Assembly: GCF_030816715.1 (NCBI RefSeq)
Contig: NZ_JAUSYH010000001.1
Coordinates: forward strand, 2,666,001 to 2,730,000
DNA: 64,000 nt
Origin: Streptomyces achromogenes
GTDB lineage: Bacteria; Actinomycetota; Actinomycetes; Streptomycetales; Streptomycetaceae
Direction of reading: 5' to 3'
The position numbers were made by a program, and so were the translations under genes. The notes beneath the pieces were generated by a model that saw only the letters and a list, made by a program, of their open reading frames with translations, was not told the DNA's origin and ran no database searches. Shown piece after piece: positions 42,618 through 51,268 of the stretch (positions are counted from its first letter, which is position 1; every line of letters starts with the position of its first letter).

Positions 42618-42788
42618 ATGAGCGACACAAGCACCATGCAGGCGCCGGCCGCCGACTTCCAGGAGACGGCCGGAAACGGCCGCCACCGGGGCCCGGTCTC
42701 GGCCCACGAGGCCGACTCGGCCCCTCACGGCAGGCATCGCAGGCCGGCCGAGAACAGGGCCGACGACACGTCCGAAGCGGCTGCCTGA
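42618..42788 (+). CDS. Small hydrophilic hypothetical protein, 56 aa
   Basis: A short frame from ATG 42618 (MSDTSTMQAPAADFQETAG) with high G/C at third positions, ending 10 bases before a strong terminator. It is His, Arg, Ala and Asp rich and probably disordered. The upstream 90 bases are AT-rich for this genome and have a GCCGG...CCGGC hairpin, consistent with a separate promoter. Function unknown. Confidence 0.6.
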   Translation: MSDTSTMQAPAADFQETAGNGRHRGPVSAHEADSAPHGRHRRPAENRADDTSEAAA

Positions 42789-42797
42789 CAGTACGCC

Positions 42798-42835
42798 GCA
42801 GGGGCCCGGCCGTCCACGGACGGCCGGGCCCCTGC
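42798..42835. terminator. Perfect 18-bp stem terminator
   Basis: Arms 42798-42815 and 42818-42835 are exact complements. It lies after the 56-codon gene and before the end of the SDR gene on the other strand, so it can serve both directions. Confidence 0.85.
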
Positions 42836-42938
42836 GCATGTCGTCGGCGCTCAGGCCCGCCCCGGACATCCGCGGGCACCCCCTGGCACCCCCGGGCATC
42901 CCTTGAGCGTCCCTTGGACGTCGTGCGTACCGCTTTCT

Positions 42939-43907
42939 CTACGTGGCCGGCTGACCGCGTCGCAGGCCCAGCACCTCGGCCGCCGCGAAGGTCTCGCCGT
43001 CCGGCCGGTCCGCGTAGTACCCGCCGAGGACGGCGTCCAGCTCGTCGAAGCTGAACGCGTCCTGCTTGCTGTCGAACTTCGCCGCCACCCTGGGCCGTTC
43101 GACGACCGCCACGACGCCCCCGTGCACGACGAGCAACTGCCCGTTGATCCGCGCGGCGGCCGGTGACGCCAGGTAGCCGACGAGCGGCGCGACATGCTCG
43201 GGGGCGAGCGGGTCGAGCCCGTCGGCCGGCTGCTCGAACCCGGCGAAGACGTCCGCCGTCATCCGGGTGCGGGCACGCGGGCAGATCGCGTTGGCGGTCA
43301 CGCCGTACTTGGCGAGCGCGAGGGCCGTGGAGGTCGTCAGGCCGACGATCCCGCCCTTCGCCGCCGCGTAGTTGGGCTGCCCCGCGGAGCCGGCCAGGAA
43401 CGCCTCCGACGAGGTGTTCACGATCCGCCCGTACACCGGGGCGCCTGCCGCCTTGGAACGCTCGCGCCAGTGCGCGGCGGCGAAGCGGGTGGTGTTGAAG
43501 TGGCCTTTGAGGTGGACCCGGATCACCGAGTCCCACTCCTCCTCCGCCATGGAGAAGACCATGCGGTCGCGCAGGATGCCCGCGTTGTTGACGACGACGT
43601 CCAACGTGCCGAACTCGGCGATCGCCGCGTCGACGAGCTCGCGGGCCTGCCGGAAGTCGGACACGTCCCCGGTGTGGGCGAGCGCGGCGCCGCCCGCGGC
43701 CCGGATCTCCGCCGCGACCTCCTGCGCCGGCCCTGCCGACGCCTCGCCGGAGCCGTCACGGCCGGGCTGTCCGTAGTCGTTGACGACGACGGCCGCGCCC
43801 AGCCGGGCCAGTTCCAGCGCCTCGGCGCGCCCGAGCCCGCGCCCGGCGCCCGTGACGATGGCGGTCAGCCCCTCGAGCGGCAGGGGCAGTGGCGATGACA
43901 GTGACAT
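42939..43907 (-). CDS. SDR-family 3-hydroxyacyl-CoA/steroid dehydrogenase (Hsd4A-like)
   Basis: A 322-residue SDR longer than classical members and similar in layout to the steroid-pathway enzyme Hsd4A and MFE-2-type dehydrogenases. TGAGRGLG at residues 19-26, VVVNDYG after strand two, VVNNAGILRD, catalytic Ser in VNTSSEAFLAG and YAAAK (YxxxK). The C-terminal 50 residues (FDSKQDAFSFDELDAVLGG) are an extension typical of this group. It probably oxidises a 3-hydroxyacyl-CoA in beta-oxidation of a side chain. It follows the alcohol dehydrogenase gene by 15 bases. Confidence 0.85.
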   Translation of the reverse strand: MSLSSPLPLPLEGLTAIVTGAGRGLGRAEALELARLGAAVVVNDYGQPGRDGSGEASAGPAQEVAAEIRAAGGAALAHTGDVSDFRQARELVDAAIAEFGTLDVVVNNAGILRDRMVFSMAEEEWDSVIRVHLKGHFNTTRFAAAHWRERSKAAGAPVYGRIVNTSSEAFLAGSAGQPNYAAAKGGIVGLTTSTALALAKYGVTANAICPRARTRMTADVFAGFEQPADGLDPLAPEHVAPLVGYLASPAAARINGQLLVVHGGVVAVVERPRVAAKFDSKQDAFSFDELDAVLGGYYADRPDGETFAAAEVLGLRRGQPAT

Positions 43908-43922
43908 CCGGACGACCGCCCC

Positions 43923-44999
43923 TCAGATCTCTATGCACGTACGGAGCGCCGCACCGGTGCGCATCTGGTCCAGTGCCTCGTTGATCTCGGTGAGCGCCAC
44001 ACGGTGGGTGATCAGGCCCTCGAGGTCGATGCGGCCGGCCCGCCACAGGGCGATCGTCCGCTCGTAGGAGCGCAGGACGTCGCCGCCGCCGTACATCGAG
44101 GGCAGGATCCGCTTCTCGTCGAAGAACAGCTCGAACATGTTGAGCTGGAGGAAGTCGTCCAGTGCGCCCGCGCCGACGACGACGAGGGTGCCGCCGCGCC
44201 GGGTGTTCTCGTAGGCGGTGCGGGCGGTGGCGGAGCGGCCGACGACCTCGAAGACGTAGTCGAACCCCTCCCCGCCGGTGACCAGTTGCTTCGTCCCGGG
44301 CAGCTCGTCCGGCGAGACGGCCTTCGTGGCGCCGAACCGCAGGGCGGCCTCCCGGCGTGCGGCGACCGGGTCGACGGCGACGATTTCGGCGGCGCCCTTG
44401 AGCCGCGCGCCCTGGATCGCGGAGACGCCGACGCCTCCGCAGCCGATGACCGCGACCGACGAACCGGCTTCCACGTCGGCCGTGTTGAGGGCGGCGCCCA
44501 GTCCCGTGGTCACCCCGCACCCGATGAGGGCGGCGATGTCGAAGGGGACGTCGTCGGGAATCGGGACCGCGCAGCCGGCGTCCACCACGACCTCCTCGGC
44601 GAAGGTCCCGGTGCCGGCGAAACCGAACACGTCGCCGCCCGGGCGGCGGAAGTTGGGGGTGCCGGCGTTCATGAAACCGGCCAGGCACAGCTCGGTCTGG
44701 CCGCGCTTGCAGGCGGGGCAGGCGCCGCAGGCCGGCAGCCAGCAGACCACGACCCGGTCGCCGGGCTTCACCCGGGTGACGCCCTCGCCGACCTCCAGCA
44801 CTTCGCCCGCGCCCTCGTGGCCGGGTACGAAGGGCGCGGGCTGGGGAAGCACCCCGCCCATCGCGGACAGGTCCGAGTGGCACAGCCCGGTGGCCCGCAC
44901 CCGGATCCTGACCCGCCCGGGTCCGAAGCCCACGGCCTCGACGTCGTCGTGGACCTCCAGCTTGTCCTGGCCGATCTCGTGCAGTACGGCTGCGCGCAT
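43923..44999 (-). CDS. Zinc-dependent alcohol dehydrogenase
   Basis: A 358-residue medium-chain dehydrogenase. Catalytic zinc ligands: Cys in ATGLCHSDLSA and GHEGAGEV (GHE). The structural zinc lobe CGACPACKRGQTELC has four Cys. The Rossmann motif is GCGGVGVSAIQGA, and the downstream FEVVGRSATAR fits NAD(H). It belongs to the MDR group III-like class (FrmA/AdhD-like) and may use steroid or acyl alcohols. Middle gene of the MaoC-ADH-SDR run. Confidence 0.9.
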   Translation of the reverse strand: MRAAVLHEIGQDKLEVHDDVEAVGFGPGRVRIRVRATGLCHSDLSAMGGVLPQPAPFVPGHEGAGEVLEVGEGVTRVKPGDRVVVCWLPACGACPACKRGQTELCLAGFMNAGTPNFRRPGGDVFGFAGTGTFAEEVVVDAGCAVPIPDDVPFDIAALIGCGVTTGLGAALNTADVEAGSSVAVIGCGGVGVSAIQGARLKGAAEIVAVDPVAARREAALRFGATKAVSPDELPGTKQLVTGGEGFDYVFEVVGRSATARTAYENTRRGGTLVVVGAGALDDFLQLNMFELFFDEKRILPSMYGGGDVLRSYERTIALWRAGRIDLEGLITHRVALTEINEALDQMRTGAALRTCIEI

Positions 45000-45056
45000 G
45001 GTGCGGCTCCCCTCGGACCCCTGACGGGCGGTGCTCTGTCGGGCGGTTTTCTGACG

Positions 45057-45153
45057 GGCGGTTCCCCGGATGTGCGACGGACGGTTTCCCCTGATGTGCG
45101 ACGGGCGGTTTCCCCTGATGTGCGACGGGCGGTTCCCGGATGTGCGGATGGCG
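45057..45153 (-). repeat. 24-bp tandem repeats between MaoC and alcohol dehydrogenase genes
   Basis: About four units of a 24-base repeat, core CGGTTTCCCCTGATGTGCGAC, with the outer copies diverged. They lie in the 199-base gap between the MaoC stop and the ADH start. No gene is seen in the gap; the repeats could separate expression of the two genes. Confidence 0.75.
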
Positions 45154-45198
45154 GGTGCGTTGCTGTGCGGAGGGCCGGTCTCCCTGCCGGACGGGGGG

Positions 45199-46056
45199 CT
45201 AGGAGTGCTGGACGACGGTGTCGGCGAGGACCGGCGCGTCGTCCCGCTCGACCGCGCTCACGGCCGCCCGCACCTCGCCCGCCCCGCGCCACATTTGGAT
45301 GCGCAGGGTCTCTCCGGGGTACACCACTCCCGCGAACCGCGTGGCGTACGAGCGGACCCGGCCGACGTCGCCGTCGAGCAGGGTGTCGACGACCGCCTTC
45401 AGCGTGACGCCGTAGGTGCACAGGCCGTGCAGGATGGGCCGGTCGAACCCGGCGAGCTTCGCGAACTCGGGGTCGGCGTGCAGCGGGTTGTAGTCGCCGG
45501 AGAGCCGGTAGAGGAGCGCCTGGTCCTCGCGCAGGGCCCGCTCGACCGTCCTGTCGGCTTCGCCGGCGGGCGGCTCGAGCCGGCCGGACGGGCCGCGGTC
45601 CCCGCCCCAGCCGCCCTCGCCGCGGACGAAGATCTGGGCGTCGTTGGTCCACAGGGGCCCGTCCGCGTCGGCGGCCTCGGTGCGCATGACGAGGACGGCG
45701 GCGCTGCCCTTGTCGTAGACGGCGGCGATGCGTCCGGTGGCGGTGGCCCGGCCCTCGGCGGGGATGGCCCGGTGGATCTCCAGGCGCTGGCCGCCGTGCA
45801 GGACCCGGGCGAGGTCGACCTCGACGCCGGGCATGGACAGCGAGCTGATCACGCCGGGCGAGCCGGAGCCCGCGACGGTGGCGAAGCTCGGCAGGACGTG
45901 CAGCCGGGATTCCAGCGTGTAGCGCAGTTCGTCGGGGTCGTTGGCCGGAACGCCCGCGCCGATGCCGAGGTGGTACAGCTGGACGTCTCGGCGGTCCCAG
46001 GCGATCTCGCCGGTCCGGGGTTCGGCGGCGAGCGCCTTGGCTGCGTCGATGGGCAT
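45199..46056 (-). CDS. MaoC-family 2-enoyl-CoA hydratase (Hsd4B-like)
   Basis: A 285-residue double hot-dog hydratase. The N-terminal hot-dog lacks catalytic residues. The C-terminal one has the hydratase-2 signature LSGDYNPLHADPEFAKLAGFDRPILHGLCTYG with catalytic Asp and His. Length (285) and domain order match hydratases of bile acid/cholesterol side-chain and peroxisomal beta-oxidation. It pairs with the SDR: hydration then oxidation of enoyl-CoA. A site fitting the KstR operator consensus lies 226 bases upstream. Confidence 0.88.
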   Translation of the reverse strand: MPIDAAKALAAEPRTGEIAWDRRDVQLYHLGIGAGVPANDPDELRYTLESRLHVLPSFATVAGSGSPGVISSLSMPGVEVDLARVLHGGQRLEIHRAIPAEGRATATGRIAAVYDKGSAAVLVMRTEAADADGPLWTNDAQIFVRGEGGWGGDRGPSGRLEPPAGEADRTVERALREDQALLYRLSGDYNPLHADPEFAKLAGFDRPILHGLCTYGVTLKAVVDTLLDGDVGRVRSYATRFAGVVYPGETLRIQMWRGAGEVRAAVSAVERDDAPVLADTVVQHS

Positions 46057-46121
46057 GGAGCTCCTGATCGTTCGGATCCGTCTTGGTCATCGGATCGGAT
46101 CGCATCTGGTCGCGTCGGATC

Positions 46122-46175
46122 GGTCCTGATCAATCGAGTCAGCCCTAGATCGCTCAGGGCTGATCGATCAGGACC
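46122..46175. terminator. Large bulged hairpin upstream of the MaoC gene
   Basis: Left 46122-46134 pairs with 46163-46175, and CAGCCCT (46140-46146) with AGGGCTG (46156-46162), leaving a 5-base bulge. It sits in the leader between the KstR box and the MaoC start. It could attenuate transcription or be a degenerate terminator. Confidence 0.45.
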
Positions 46176-46281
46176 GGGCCGGTTCGATCGCGTCGTTCGG
46201 AGACCTCGGCACGGCCGTCCGCACCGATCGGCCGCACCGAGGTCGTCACGGGGCCGCGGAACCCGCCCGAGCGAGCAGATC

Positions 46282-46295
46282 TAGAACGCGTTCCA
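46282..46295 (-). promoter_or_regulatory. KstR-type operator TAGAACGCGTTCCA
   Basis: Exact match to the KstR consensus TNNAACNNGTTNNA, within a near-perfect 16-base palindrome (46281-46296, 14 of 16 symmetric). It is 226 bases upstream of the MaoC start. It shares 11 of 14 bases with the site before the KstR-like gene at 63324. Confidence 0.65.
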
Positions 46296-46343
46296 GCGCG
46301 GCGACCCCCTGTATAGCCCAGGCCTCCGGAGTTGTGAAGACAC

Positions 46344-46358
46344 CTGACGGTATGTCAG
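46344..46358 (-). promoter_or_regulatory. Palindrome CTGAC-N5-GTCAG
   Basis: On the minus strand the site reads TCTGACATACCGTCAGG. The promoter of the F420 oxidoreductase at 58.3 kb has TCTGACACACCGTCAGG, differing in one base. Two near-identical 17-base sites far apart suggest one regulator. Confidence 0.65.
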
Positions 46359-46559
46359 ATGCGACGGCCGGTGCACCGGGCGCGAGCCCCCGTCCGCTCG
46401 AGCTCCCGGCCGGTCGGGCACGGCGACCGATGACATTTGTCCCGCACGGGTCCGTACATCCGGCTCTGCCGCCGACGGCCCCGGAAACGTAGCGTCGACG
46501 ACAGACCCGCACCGGCACGACGGGCGGACCACGGAAACGACGAACCGGGGGACACCACC

Positions 46560-48095
46560 ATGACGAGATCACCGGCACAGTGGCGGCGACGCACACTCGC
46601 CCGCCGGACGGCGACCCGGCGCTCGGCGCCGGGGACGGGGACGGGGACGGGGCGCGAGCGGCAACAGCGCCGGAGGGAGGACGAGAACCGCCACCACGCG
46701 CAGCAGAAGGCCGCCCGCACGGCCGGGCAGGTCTCCGAGGACCCCGGTCCGCCACCCAACGGCTTCTCCCTGCTGCCCTGGCTGCTGATGGGGATGGGTG
46801 CGCTCTCCCACCTCTTCCAGGGCGAGACGCCCAACCCGTGGATCGGCGGCCTCGGGCTGCTGACGTTCAACTCCCTGTACATCTACGTCGCCTTCCGCGC
46901 CTTCGCGAAGGAGACCCGCGACGCGGTGTCCACGCGCGTGGCGCTGGTCCTGCTGGGCCTCGTGACCTGCGCACTCGCCCTCGGCTACGGCGGCAACTGG
47001 CTCCTCTTCTTCCCGCTGCTGGGCCTCGCGACGGGCGCGGTCCTGCGCGGGGCCCCTCTGCGCGGTCTCGGCATCGCCGTGGCCGTCCTGGCGGGTACGG
47101 TCTCCTCCGTCCACGACGGCTGGGGCGCGCTCACCATCGCCTACGCCACCTGGATCTCGACGATGGTCACGGCCGCGATCCTCTCCCTCTCCGAGGCGGT
47201 GCGGGAGCTGCGCGCCGCCCGCGAGGAGCTGGCCCGGCGCGCGGTGGAGGAGGAGCGGCTGCGGTTCTCCCGTGACCTGCACGATCTGCTCGGCCACACC
47301 CTCTCCGTGATCGTGGTGAAGTCGGAGGCGGCCCGACGGCTGGCGCCGCGCGACATGGACGCGGCGCTCTCCCAGGTCACGGACATCGAGGCGGTCGGGC
47401 GGCAGGCGCTGACCGAGATCCGCGAGGCGGTCACCGGCTACCGCGAGGGCAGTCTGGCCACCGAGCTGGAGCGGGCCCGCTCGGCTCTGTCGGCGGCGGG
47501 CGTCGAACCGACGGTGAACCGTTCCGGGCCGCCGCCGGAGCCGCAGACCGCGGCGCTGCTGGGCTGGGTGGTGCGCGAGACGGTCACCAACGTCATCCGG
47601 CACAGCGAGGCCACCCGGTGTGCGATCACGGTGTCCGGCACCCCGGACCGGGTCCGGCTGACGGTGACGGACGACGGGGTCGGCCTCGGCGAGGACGAGG
47701 ACGTCGAGGACTGCTGCGCACGCGGCGGCACCGGACTGACCGGTCTGCGCGAGCGTCTGGCGGCGGCGGGCGGCTCGCTGACGGCGGACCGGGGACCGAA
47801 CGGCGGCTTCCGCGTCGCGGCGGAGCTGCCGGCGGACCCCAGAGTGGACGCGGACGCCAGGGTCGTCGCCTGCGCCAGGATCGTCGAGGACGGCGGGGCG
47901 GACGCGGACGCCGACGGGAACGCGGACAGCCGGGCGGACGCGGACGCGGGCGGGAACGCGGCGGGGGCAGTGTCCGACGAGGGCGCCAGGGGCGGCGGAG
48001 GCGCGAGAGACGAGGAGGGCGTGCGGTCCTCCCTCCGGCCGGAGTCCCCGCACGGGGCGCGGTCCGCGGTCGGCGGCCCTAATCTTGGGCCGTGA
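46560..48095 (+). CDS. Sensor histidine kinase (DesK/NarL-partner type)
   Basis: A 511-residue kinase. An Arg-rich N-terminus precedes four to five membrane helices (about residues 70-205). The HisKA_3 domain has RFSRDLHDLLGHTLSVIVVKSEAARRL with the phospho-accepting His. The ATPase domain has VVRETVTNVIRHSEA (N box), TDDGVGLG and GGTGLTGLRERLAAAGG (G boxes). A C-terminal tail of about 85 residues is low-complexity (DADADGNADSRADADA) and not normal for the family. Paired with the response regulator that starts 4 bases before its stop (GTGA). Confidence 0.92.
   Translation: MTRSPAQWRRRTLARRTATRRSAPGTGTGTGRERQQRRREDENRHHAQQKAARTAGQVSEDPGPPPNGFSLLPWLLMGMGALSHLFQGETPNPWIGGLGLLTFNSLYIYVAFRAFAKETRDAVSTRVALVLLGLVTCALALGYGGNWLLFFPLLGLATGAVLRGAPLRGLGIAVAVLAGTVSSVHDGWGALTIAYATWISTMVTAAILSLSEAVRELRAAREELARRAVEEERLRFSRDLHDLLGHTLSVIVVKSEAARRLAPRDMDAALSQVTDIEAVGRQALTEIREAVTGYREGSLATELERARSALSAAGVEPTVNRSGPPPEPQTAALLGWVVRETVTNVIRHSEATRCAITVSGTPDRVRLTVTDDGVGLGEDEDVEDCCARGGTGLTGLRERLAAAGGSLTADRGPNGGFRVAAELPADPRVDADARVVACARIVEDGGADADADGNADSRADADAGGNAAGAVSDEGARGGGGARDEEGVRSSLRPESPHGARSAVGGPNLGP
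48080..48085 (+). promoter_or_regulatory. -10 box of the response regulator, inside the kinase gene
   Basis: TAATCT, last base 7 nt before the GTG at 48092. It could give an extra leaderless transcript of the regulator, independent of kinase expression. Confidence 0.5.
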
Positions 48096-48757
48096 CCGAG
48101 ATGCCGGGTGGGCCCGTGAACGAGATGCCCCGTGACCGCCGCCCCGCCAAGTGCATCCGGGTGCTGCTCGCCGAGGACCAGGGCATGATGCGCGGGGCGC
48201 TGGCACTGCTGCTGGGGCTGGAGGCCGACATCGAGGTGGTCGCCCAGGTCGGCGCGGGCGACCGGATCGTGGAGGCGGCCCTGCTCCACCGCCCGGACGT
48301 CGCCCTCCTCGACATCGAGCTGCCCGGCATCAGCGGCCTGGACGCCGCCGCCGAGCTGCGCGAGCAGACGCCCGACTGCCGGGTGCTGATCCTGACCACG
48401 TTCGGGCGGCCCGGCTATCTGCGCCGCGCCATGGAGGCCGGGGCCGCCGGGTTCCTGGTCAAGGACGGCCCGGTGGAGGAGCTGGCGGAGGCGATCCGCC
48501 GGGTGCTGGCGGGCGAGACGGTCGTGGACCCGGCGCTCGCCGCGGCCGCGCTGGGCGCCGGCCCGAACCCGCTCACCGCCCGCGAGCGCGACGTCCTGAA
48601 CGCGTCGGTCGACGGTGCGACGGTCGCCGACATCGCGGGCAGGCTGCACCTCTCGGAGTCCACGGTCCGCAACTACCTCTCCTCCGCCATCGGCAAGACG
48701 GGCGCCCGCAATCGCATGGAGGCCATGCGCGAGGCCCGGCAACAGGGGTGGCTGTAG
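48092..48757 (+). CDS. LuxR/NarL-family response regulator
   Basis: A 221-residue regulator. The receiver domain has LLAEDQGMMRGAL (acidic pocket), LLDIELPG (phospho-Asp), ILTTF and LVKDGP (Lys). The C-terminal GerE-type helix-turn-helix reads LTARERDVLNASVDGATVADIAGRLHLSESTVRNYLSSAIGKTGARNR. It is controlled by the preceding kinase and may bind the GACATTTGTC dyad before the kinase gene (inference). Targets beyond this are not visible. Confidence 0.93.
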   Translation: MTEMPGGPVNEMPRDRRPAKCIRVLLAEDQGMMRGALALLLGLEADIEVVAQVGAGDRIVEAALLHRPDVALLDIELPGISGLDAAAELREQTPDCRVLILTTFGRPGYLRRAMEAGAAGFLVKDGPVEELAEAIRRVLAGETVVDPALAAAALGAGPNPLTARERDVLNASVDGATVADIAGRLHLSESTVRNYLSSAIGKTGARNRMEAMREARQQGWL

Positions 48758-48775
48758 GGTCCGGGCCGCCGCTGG

Positions 48776-48781
48776 CATAGT
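48776..48781 (+). promoter_or_regulatory. -10 box of the secreted-protein gene, leaderless spacing
   Basis: CATAGT, last base 7 nt before the ATG at 48788, no Shine-Dalgarno motif. It lies 18 bases after the response-regulator stop. Confidence 0.5.
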
Positions 48782-48787
48782 GCCCGC

Positions 48788-50368
48788 ATGTCGTTACCGA
48801 TACGGATTCCCAGGCGTGCGGCCGGGCAGGCGGCGGTTGTCGCGGCGGTGTTCACCACGGCTGTGTTCACCTCCGGGGTCACGCCCGCCGTCACCCCGGC
48901 GGTCGTGCCGGCCGTCGCGCCCGCCATCGCGCCCGCGGTCGTGTCTGCCGATGCGCCCGCGGCCGTGCCGGAGGCGGTCGCGGACGAAGGGTCCGGCCGG
49001 GTCGCGATGCGGTTCGAGACCGTGGAGACCTACGTCATGTACAGCGCCGACGAAGGGGCCGGGGCCTCGAACGACGGCTTCGTCGTCCCGGTCTACGTCC
49101 AGGCGAGCAAGGGCGGCGAACCGGCCCGCAACGTCAGGGTCGTGGTCGACGCGTCGGGGCTGGCGGGAGTCGCCCGGGTCGGTGACACGCACATGTGCGA
49201 GGCCGAGGGTCCGGTCTTCACGTGCGTGTACGGCGATCTGCAGAACGGCGACGGCGAGAGCTACTCCCCCCTCTCCCTCCGCGGCGTGGACGGCGTCGAG
49301 CCGGGCGACAGCGGGACGGTGACGTACACCGCGACCGCCGACAACGCGCCCGCCGTCACCGGCACCACCCGGATGACCGTCGGCGGTCCGAGGCTTTCCG
49401 CGCCCGGGCAGGAGAAGAACGTGAGCGGGCTGGCTCCGGGGAAGTCCGCGCACGTGACGCCACGCCTGGCCAACCACACCCGTTTCCCGGCGAATCAGGG
49501 CGTCGCCCTCAAGGTCGACGCGTCGGAGGGACTGACGCTCAGCGCGCTGCACAGCAACTGTTTCTACGCGGGGTCCGCGCCCACCTCCGCATGGTGCACG
49601 TTCCCGACGAAGGCCGCGCCGGGTGCCGCCTACGCGGCCGACGCCCCGCTGGTCTACACGGTCACCGGGCCCAGGACGCTGACCGGCGAGGTGACCTACA
49701 CCTGGTCGTCCGCCCCGTCGCGCCCCGCCGGTCACCCGGTGCGGGGCGTCGGCCCCCCGCTCGGCCTGGTCCGCACCCCCGCCCGGGGCATCGGCGACGG
49801 CCAGGGCAGGGTCGCCGTGACCACCGACGTCCAGGTCGACTACCGTCCCGTCACCGCGACCGTCCGGGGCCGCGTCGGTGACACGGTGCACGTCCGGCTG
49901 GGGCTGGAGGACCTCGGCCCGGGCCGGATGACGGGCGACGAGGAGCCGGGCCGTTTCGAGGTGGTCCCGCCCGAGGGCACCACGGTCACCTCCGTGCCGT
50001 TTCGCTTCGAGGAGGACGGCGGGAAGTGGGCCTGCGACCGGCCGGAGAAGCCCGGCGGTGCGTTCGTCTGCGAGATCGGCCGCGACCAGTTCTACGAGGT
50101 GCGGCACGAAGGGGGCACGACCGCCATCGACTTCCACATCCGTATCGACCGGCAGGTCGCGGGCGCGCGGGGCACCATCCGCACGGTCAACCCGTACGAC
50201 CGCACCCCGGCCAACGACGTAGCCGTCATCCCGCTCGACGCCTCGCCCGCCCCGCCGTACCGGTACGCCTGGGCCTGGGCCGCGGGCGCCCTGGCCGTCG
50301 TCCTCCTGGCCGTCGTCCTCCTGGCCGTCGTGCGGCTCCGTCGCCGCCGACGGGCCGCACCGTCCTGA
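48788..50368 (+). CDS. Secreted, membrane-anchored repeat protein (DUF11-like)
   Basis: A 526-residue protein. N-terminal signal peptide, then an Ala/Pro/Val repeat stretch (AVTPAVVPAVAPAIAP). The extracellular part has Ig-like strand patterns similar to DUF11/CARDB repeats (NVRVVVDASGL, GTVTYTATADNAPAV) and four cysteines in pairs. The C-terminus has a transmembrane helix (AWAAGALAVVLLAVVLLAVV, partly built from repeated LAVVL units) and a basic RLRRRRR tail. It faces outward from the membrane. Possibly a surface or adhesion protein; unknown. Not a sortase substrate (no LPxTG seen). Confidence 0.75.
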   Translation: MSLPIRIPRRAAGQAAVVAAVFTTAVFTSGVTPAVTPAVVPAVAPAIAPAVVSADAPAAVPEAVADEGSGRVAMRFETVETYVMYSADEGAGASNDGFVVPVYVQASKGGEPARNVRVVVDASGLAGVARVGDTHMCEAEGPVFTCVYGDLQNGDGESYSPLSLRGVDGVEPGDSGTVTYTATADNAPAVTGTTRMTVGGPRLSAPGQEKNVSGLAPGKSAHVTPRLANHTRFPANQGVALKVDASEGLTLSALHSNCFYAGSAPTSAWCTFPTKAAPGAAYAADAPLVYTVTGPRTLTGEVTYTWSSAPSRPAGHPVRGVGPPLGLVRTPARGIGDGQGRVAVTTDVQVDYRPVTATVRGRVGDTVHVRLGLEDLGPGRMTGDEEPGRFEVVPPEGTTVTSVPFRFEEDGGKWACDRPEKPGGAFVCEIGRDQFYEVRHEGGTTAIDFHIRIDRQVAGARGTIRTVNPYDRTPANDVAVIPLDASPAPPYRYAWAWAAGALAVVLLAVVLLAVVRLRRRRRAAPS

Positions 50369-50435
50369 ACACGGTTGCCGCGCACCCGCGCCCCCCGTGT
50401 GCGCCCCGCGTGCCTGGCGGGCCCGCGCCGGGTCC

Positions 50436-51086
50436 TCAGATTCCCGCGCCGGTCCGTCGCAGCACCCGCAGCGAGCCGGTGTCCGAGACCTCCGTGAAGG
50501 CCCCGGACGCCAGGGCGCGCAGGTAGACGCGGTAGGGGGCCTGACCGGTGAACTCGTCGACCGGGTCGGGGAAGACGTCGTGGATGACGAGGAGCCCGCC
50601 CTCCGCGACGTGCGGCGCCCAGCCCTCGTAGTCGGAGCCGGCGTGCTCGTCGGTGTGACCGCCGTCGACGAAGACCAGGCCGAGGGGCGTGTTCCAGAAC
50701 GCGGCGATCTGCGGCGACCGTCCGACGAGCGCGACGACGTGCTCCTCCAGACCGGCCCGGTGCAGGGTGCGGCGGAAGGCGGGCAGCGTGTCCATGAGAC
50801 CGATCTCGGGGTCGACGGTCTCCGGGTCGTGGTACTCCCAGCCGGGCTGCTGCTCCTCGCTCCCCCGGTGGTGGTCGAGGGTGAGGGCGCTGACGCCGGT
50901 CCGGCGGGCCGCGTCCGCGAGCAGGATCGCGGAGCGCCCGCAGTACGTGCCGATCTCCAGCAGCGGCATCCCGAGCGTCCCCGCCTCGACGGCGGCGGCG
51001 TACAGCGCGAGCCCCTCGTCGACCGGCATGAACCCCTTCGCCGCCTCGAACGCGGCCAGGATCTCGGGCTGGGGCACCGCGGGCAT
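50436..51086 (-). CDS. Class I SAM-dependent methyltransferase
   Basis: A 216-residue protein. Motif I is LLEIGTYCGRSAILLADAA near residue 45, DHH(R) follows the second strand, and LGLVFVDGGHTDEHAGSDYEGW forms the post-motif region. The GHTDEH pattern fits the Methyltransf_24/cephalosporin-hydroxylase-like group. Substrate unknown. The ATG 51086 has GGAAGG upstream; the frame is open for 13 more codons. Confidence 0.85.
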   Translation of the reverse strand: MPAVPQPEILAAFEAAKGFMPVDEGLALYAAAVEAGTLGMPLLEIGTYCGRSAILLADAARRTGVSALTLDHHRGSEEQQPGWEYHDPETVDPEIGLMDTLPAFRRTLHRAGLEEHVVALVGRSPQIAAFWNTPLGLVFVDGGHTDEHAGSDYEGWAPHVAEGGLLVIHDVFPDPVDEFTGQAPYRVYLRALASGAFTEVSDTGSLRVLRRTGAGI

Positions 51087-51268
51087 GGGGGTCCTTCCGA
51101 CGGACGAACGAACGAGCCCGCCCATGCTGCCCCACCCTGGGCGACGCCGGTGACAGGGGGTGCGGAAACGGCGGTAGGGCGCTGCGGCCGCACCCCCCGT
51201 CGACTGCCGACGGGGGGTGCGGAGGGGGCGTGCGCCGGAGCGCCGCCGCCCGGGAGGGGGCGTGGCGG

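Larger units (their letters stand above)
46057..46559. other. Long regulatory intergenic region between MaoC and histidine kinase genes
   Basis: 503 bases without a convincing gene. From left: GATCGGATC-rich sequence, a large hairpin (46122-46175), a KstR-type box (46282-46295), a CTGAC palindrome (46344-46358), then the kinase promoter with GACATTTGTC (46432-46441) and TAGCGT (about 46490). A 46-codon frame from ATG 46352 (ending at the TAG near 46490) overlaps the palindrome and is doubtful. A minus-strand frame ending LERVLDLLARAG crosses the KstR box but uses rare codons such as ATA and CTA. Confidence 0.6.

Noticed and set aside
46246-46390. Minus-strand frame ending in a helix-like LERVLDLLARAG
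   Set aside because: Uses rare codons (ATA, CTA) and covers two operator-like sites; no start with a ribosome site. More likely regulatory DNA.
46352-46490. 46-codon frame starting ATGTCAGATGCG before the histidine kinase
   Set aside because: It starts inside the CTGAC palindrome, has no ribosome-binding site, and overlaps promoter elements of the kinase gene.
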